Assembly (NCBI GenBank): GCA_937952895.1
Contig: CALFYC010000205.1
Coordinates: forward strand, 1 to 7,230
Direction: 5' to 3'
Length of the DNA: 7,230 nucleotides
From: an uncultured Neisseriaceae bacterium
Lineage (GTDB): Bacteria; Pseudomonadota; Gammaproteobacteria; Burkholderiales; UBA11063
A model generated the notes under the pieces. That model had not been told where the DNA came from. It made no database searches and was given only the letters and a program-made list of their open reading frames with translations. The position numbers and the translations under genes are program-made. This document shows positions 4,923 to 7,230 of this stretch, piece after piece. Every line of letters starts with the position of its first letter. Position 1 is the stretch's first letter.

Positions 4923-7230
4923 TTACTCCTCAACGCTTGGTTGATCTAGCTGATCCAATTGATCTAATTGTTCTGTTTGTTCAGGACTTATCAAGAAAAT
5001 AAACCCTTCTTCGTCTACTCTTGCGTTTAATTTAGTATTAAACCATTGATCGACACCAGATACTATAGGTGAATTTTTATTCTTCATAATGTCAAAAGTA
5101 TATCCAAGCATACGAGCAGGTGACTTGATTTCTAGAAAGCCTTCTTCACCAGGTTCTAATAAAGTATTTTTTATTGGATCGACGATTCTAGCAGCAATAT
5201 TAGGCAAAGGATGACCAACAGAGCTACGTTTAGTGCCGCGTTGTAAGTGACCTTTGCTTCTAACATTAGGAGTATTTAACGATACGAATGATCCTAATTC
5301 TGGCATACCAAAGCCTGTTAAGATACTGATGCCAAATTTATCATAAAATGCCTCACTAAAGTGGTTACTAACTGGGCCAGTGCATATAATAAATCTTAAA
5401 TGTGCGATAAGGTTGGTAGGTATATTGTTATAGAGATACTCTAAAAACTCCAAATGTGTCATTAATATTGTAGCTTGTTGTTTAAATAAGCACTCGATAG
5501 CATTAAGTGAATTATTTTTTACATCAACAGGCACGATGCCGTTGCCGACAACAAGTGGCGCCCACAGGTTATCAGTAAAACCGAAAGAATTGTTGTAGTT
5601 CAATACGCTAGCGAAACGGTCGTAACGATTACAATCTAAAACTTGCTTGATACATGATATGTTATTATAGACACTCTCATGAGATAGGCTGATATAATTC
5701 TTACTCTTGTCTTCTGGGACAATAACTGTTACTTCTGTCTCTGGATTTGAAGGTAAAGCTCCTACCCACTTAATAATCGTTTTAATAGGTAAAACATACT
5801 TTAACTTGCCCAAAGTACGCCACTTCAAAGTTTTCACCTGATTAAACAAATCTTTTAAGAATAATTTAACATCAGTTGCCTTATGATGTTGAACTAGCAC
5901 TGCTCCTAATTCTGATTCACTAGAGGTGTAAATTTTTTGTAAATTCAAATCCTCTACCAACGTCAAAATTTCATCGATGCTAAAATTCAACGGTATATTA
6001 ACCACTGATAATCCCGCAGTGGTTGACCCTGCATTCATCAATACTGATTGATAACCACAAGGCAACAATAAACCAATGCGAGCTTGCGGCTTGTGAAGTT
6101 TTTTAAATTTATTAGCAAGACATAGAATTTGGTTGCTAAAAGTAGAAAATTTATAAAATCTATTATTGATTTCGTCATAAACACATCTTCTAAATGGAGA
6201 ATTAGCTGCTGCTTTGAAGAATTCGACAGACAAATAATGATCGAATTGTTGACCACTCACACGTGCTTGCACGGCTAGCTCTTGGACGGCCAATCGCACT
6301 TGCCAGGCTTTACTATTAGCTGGCATAGGATCACCTAAGGTTACAGTTACTCGAGCAGGAAATTGTTGCGGTACCCTAAATAATTGCTTAGATTTTCTTG
6401 GTGTAAAGACACTTGCCCATAATTGGTCAAGGTGGATTGGTATAATAGGTATAACTAATCCTTCAACTATTTTCTCAAGCCCACTTTTAAATGGTAATAA
6501 GTTGCCCGTCCGCGTCAGCCTGCCTTCAGCAAAAATACAAACTACATGACCCGCTATAAGCTCTGCTCTGGCTCGTGCTATACTTTCATTCACTTTTTGT
6601 TCATTACCTGATTCAATCGGAATAGCATAAGCAAATCTAAATAATGGGTATAACACCGGGTGGTAATAATAAGATTTGTGAGCCAGATAGCGAATAAATC
6701 TTGGCAATACAGAGCTAATAATTGGACCATCTATATAAGAAACATGATTAGAGACAATTAAAGCTGGACCATTTTTGGGAATATTCGGACTATTAATAAT
6801 ATTGACTCGGTAGAATGTATGAACAATTAACCAAATCACAAATCTTACGAAAAATCTAGGATTAAAAGATAAAGTAATAATACTAAAAACTAAAGTTAAG
6901 CATGCAAAGATAAACATAATATTGTCAGGCCTGATCTTTGCGACACCTTGCAAAAAGCCTGTAAGCAGTACTGCCAAAATCATAGCAGCGCCATTGAAAA
7001 AATTATTAGTGGCGATCAGACGCCCTTTTTCATGTTTTTCTGGTAGCTCTTGCAATAAGGCATTCAATGGTACGATAAACAAACCAGCAAATGCTCCTAC
7101 AATAACCATAATTAAAAAAGCTGAGAGCACTGAAGATGTCGTAAAACTCAAACCAAATAAACCTAATGTCATCCCGATTGCGCCCATTGGGATCAAACCA
7201 AGTTCAATTTTATCTCCCGATAACCAACCT
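4923..7230 (-). CDS. aas: LplT-Aas-type fusion: MFS transporter, PlsC-like acyltransferase, degenerate acyl-ACP synthetase (5' end outside window)
   Basis: The frame stays open to the window edge (GWLSGDKIELGLIPMGAI), so the true start lies beyond it. Numbering here is from the TTG codon at 7196. Residues 1-115 are the last membrane spans of an LplT-like MFS lysophospholipid transporter. Residues about 135-320 form a PlsC-type acyltransferase with NHVSYID (150-156, the HX4D catalytic motif) and AEGRLTRTG (223-231, substrate loop). Residues about 320-757 resemble the acyl-ACP synthetase of Aas, with GHPLP (661-665) and EPGEEGFLEI (681-690). Known Aas enzymes re-acylate lysophosphatidylethanolamine. 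Here the Gly/Ser-rich ATP loop (TSGSEGxPKG type) is absent around 494-506, the YGxTE motif reads FGMPE (629-633), and the C-terminal lid with its catalytic Lys is replaced by an LDQ repeat tail. The ligase half is probably inactive. It is the first gene of an operon with the crotonase. Confidence 0.85.
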   Translation of the reverse strand, partial: GWLSGDKIELGLIPMGAIGMTLGLFGLSFTTSSVLSAFLIMVIVGAFAGLFIVPLNALLQELPEKHEKGRLIATNNFFNGAAMILAVLLTGFLQGVAKIRPDNIMFIFACLTLVFSIITLSFNPRFFVRFVIWLIVHTFYRVNIINSPNIPKNGPALIVSNHVSYIDGPIISSVLPRFIRYLAHKSYYYHPVLYPLFRFAYAIPIESGNEQKVNESIARARAELIAGHVVCIFAEGRLTRTGNLLPFKSGLEKIVEGLVIPIIPIHLDQLWASVFTPRKSKQLFRVPQQFPARVTVTLGDPMPANSKAWQVRLAVQELAVQARVSGQQFDHYLSVEFFKAAANSPFRRCVYDEINNRFYKFSTFSNQILCLANKFKKLHKPQARIGLLLPCGYQSVLMNAGSTTAGLSVVNIPLNFSIDEILTLVEDLNLQKIYTSSESELGAVLVQHHKATDVKLFLKDLFNQVKTLKWRTLGKLKYVLPIKTIIKWVGALPSNPETEVTVIVPEDKSKNYISLSHESVYNNISCIKQVLDCNRYDRFASVLNYNNSFGFTDNLWAPLVVGNGIVPVDVKNNSLNAIECLFKQQATILMTHLEFLEYLYNNIPTNLIAHLRFIICTGPVSNHFSEAFYDKFGISILTGFGMPELGSFVSLNTPNVRSKGHLQRGTKRSSVGHPLPNIAARIVDPIKNTLLEPGEEGFLEIKSPARMLGYTFDIMKNKNSPIVSGVDQWFNTKLNARVDEEGFIFLISPEQTEQLDQLDQLDQPSVEE
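4925..4931 (-). promoter_or_regulatory. strong Shine-Dalgarno site for the crotonase gene
   Basis: GAGGAGT on the minus strand precedes the ATG at 4920 by 4 bases (5 from the AGGAG core) and overlaps the last codons and stop of the Aas-like gene. It fixes the start of the crotonase and marks this flank as bacterial. The genes in the AT-rich block have no such site. Confidence 0.8.

Noticed and set aside
6038..6256. Minus-strand small frame inside the Aas-like gene
   Set aside because: It overlaps conserved acyltransferase-to-synthetase coding in another frame and has no features of its own.
7204..7211. AAAATTGA on the minus strand near the right edge
   Set aside because: It lies inside the conserved MFS coding sequence (KIEL region) of the bacterial Aas-like gene, so it is a chance match. 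It is a reminder that the octamer alone proves little.

Overview
The window looks like bacterial DNA at both ends with a foreign, very AT-rich block between them. The left edge (to about base 490) and the right part (from about base 4218 to the end) carry recognisable bacterial genes with moderate GC; hand counts give 27/60 GC at 421-480 and 25/60 at 4261-4320. The middle block is much poorer in GC (12/60 at 481-540, 7/60 at 961-1020, 13/60 at 3301-3360), rich in Asn codons and low-complexity repeats. It holds genes of eukaryote or giant-virus character, without Shine-Dalgarno sites. No host taxon is fixed by the sequence. A low-GC, amoeba-associated intracellular bacterium would fit, but that is inference.

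Left flank, plus strand: the C-terminal end of a CcsA/ResC-type cytochrome c biogenesis (haem-handling) membrane protein. It is followed 2 bases later by the start of a small membrane-anchored or exported protein that probably loses its native 3' end at the foreign block. Bases 590-1049 have no gene with a proper start, although a coding-like frame runs into the next gene from about base 855.

Foreign block: a stand-alone RapZ C-terminal-domain-like protein (plus strand) ends tail-to-tail, with overlapping stops, against a six-span membrane protein (minus strand) that has an internal duplication and an Asn-rich repeat tail. Next, on the minus strand, come an MBF1-type (multiprotein bridging factor 1) transcription coactivator and a Sel1/TPR-like solenoid segment with a 12-bp tandem repeat. 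An exact AAAATTGA element, the early-promoter motif of Mimivirus, sits 57 bases upstream of the MBF1 start. A one-mismatch copy and a second exact copy lie upstream of the other two genes. Together these suggest a fragment of a Mimivirus-like genome. Amoebal nuclear DNA is the main alternative biological source.

Right flank, minus strand: an operon of a large LplT-Aas-type fusion (transporter, PlsC-like acyltransferase and acyl-ACP synthetase-like domains; N-terminus beyond the window) and, 2 bases after its stop, a crotonase-fold enoyl-CoA hydratase/isomerase. The crotonase loses its usual last ~30 residues and runs in frame into about 305 residues of foreign solenoid protein. The synthetase half of the Aas-like protein lacks key motifs and looks decayed.

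The central question is whether this is a real virus-to-bacterium integration replacing the 3' ends of two convergent bacterial genes, or an assembly chimera. The sequence alone cannot settle this, but two joins inside one contig and an intact in-frame fusion make it worth testing.
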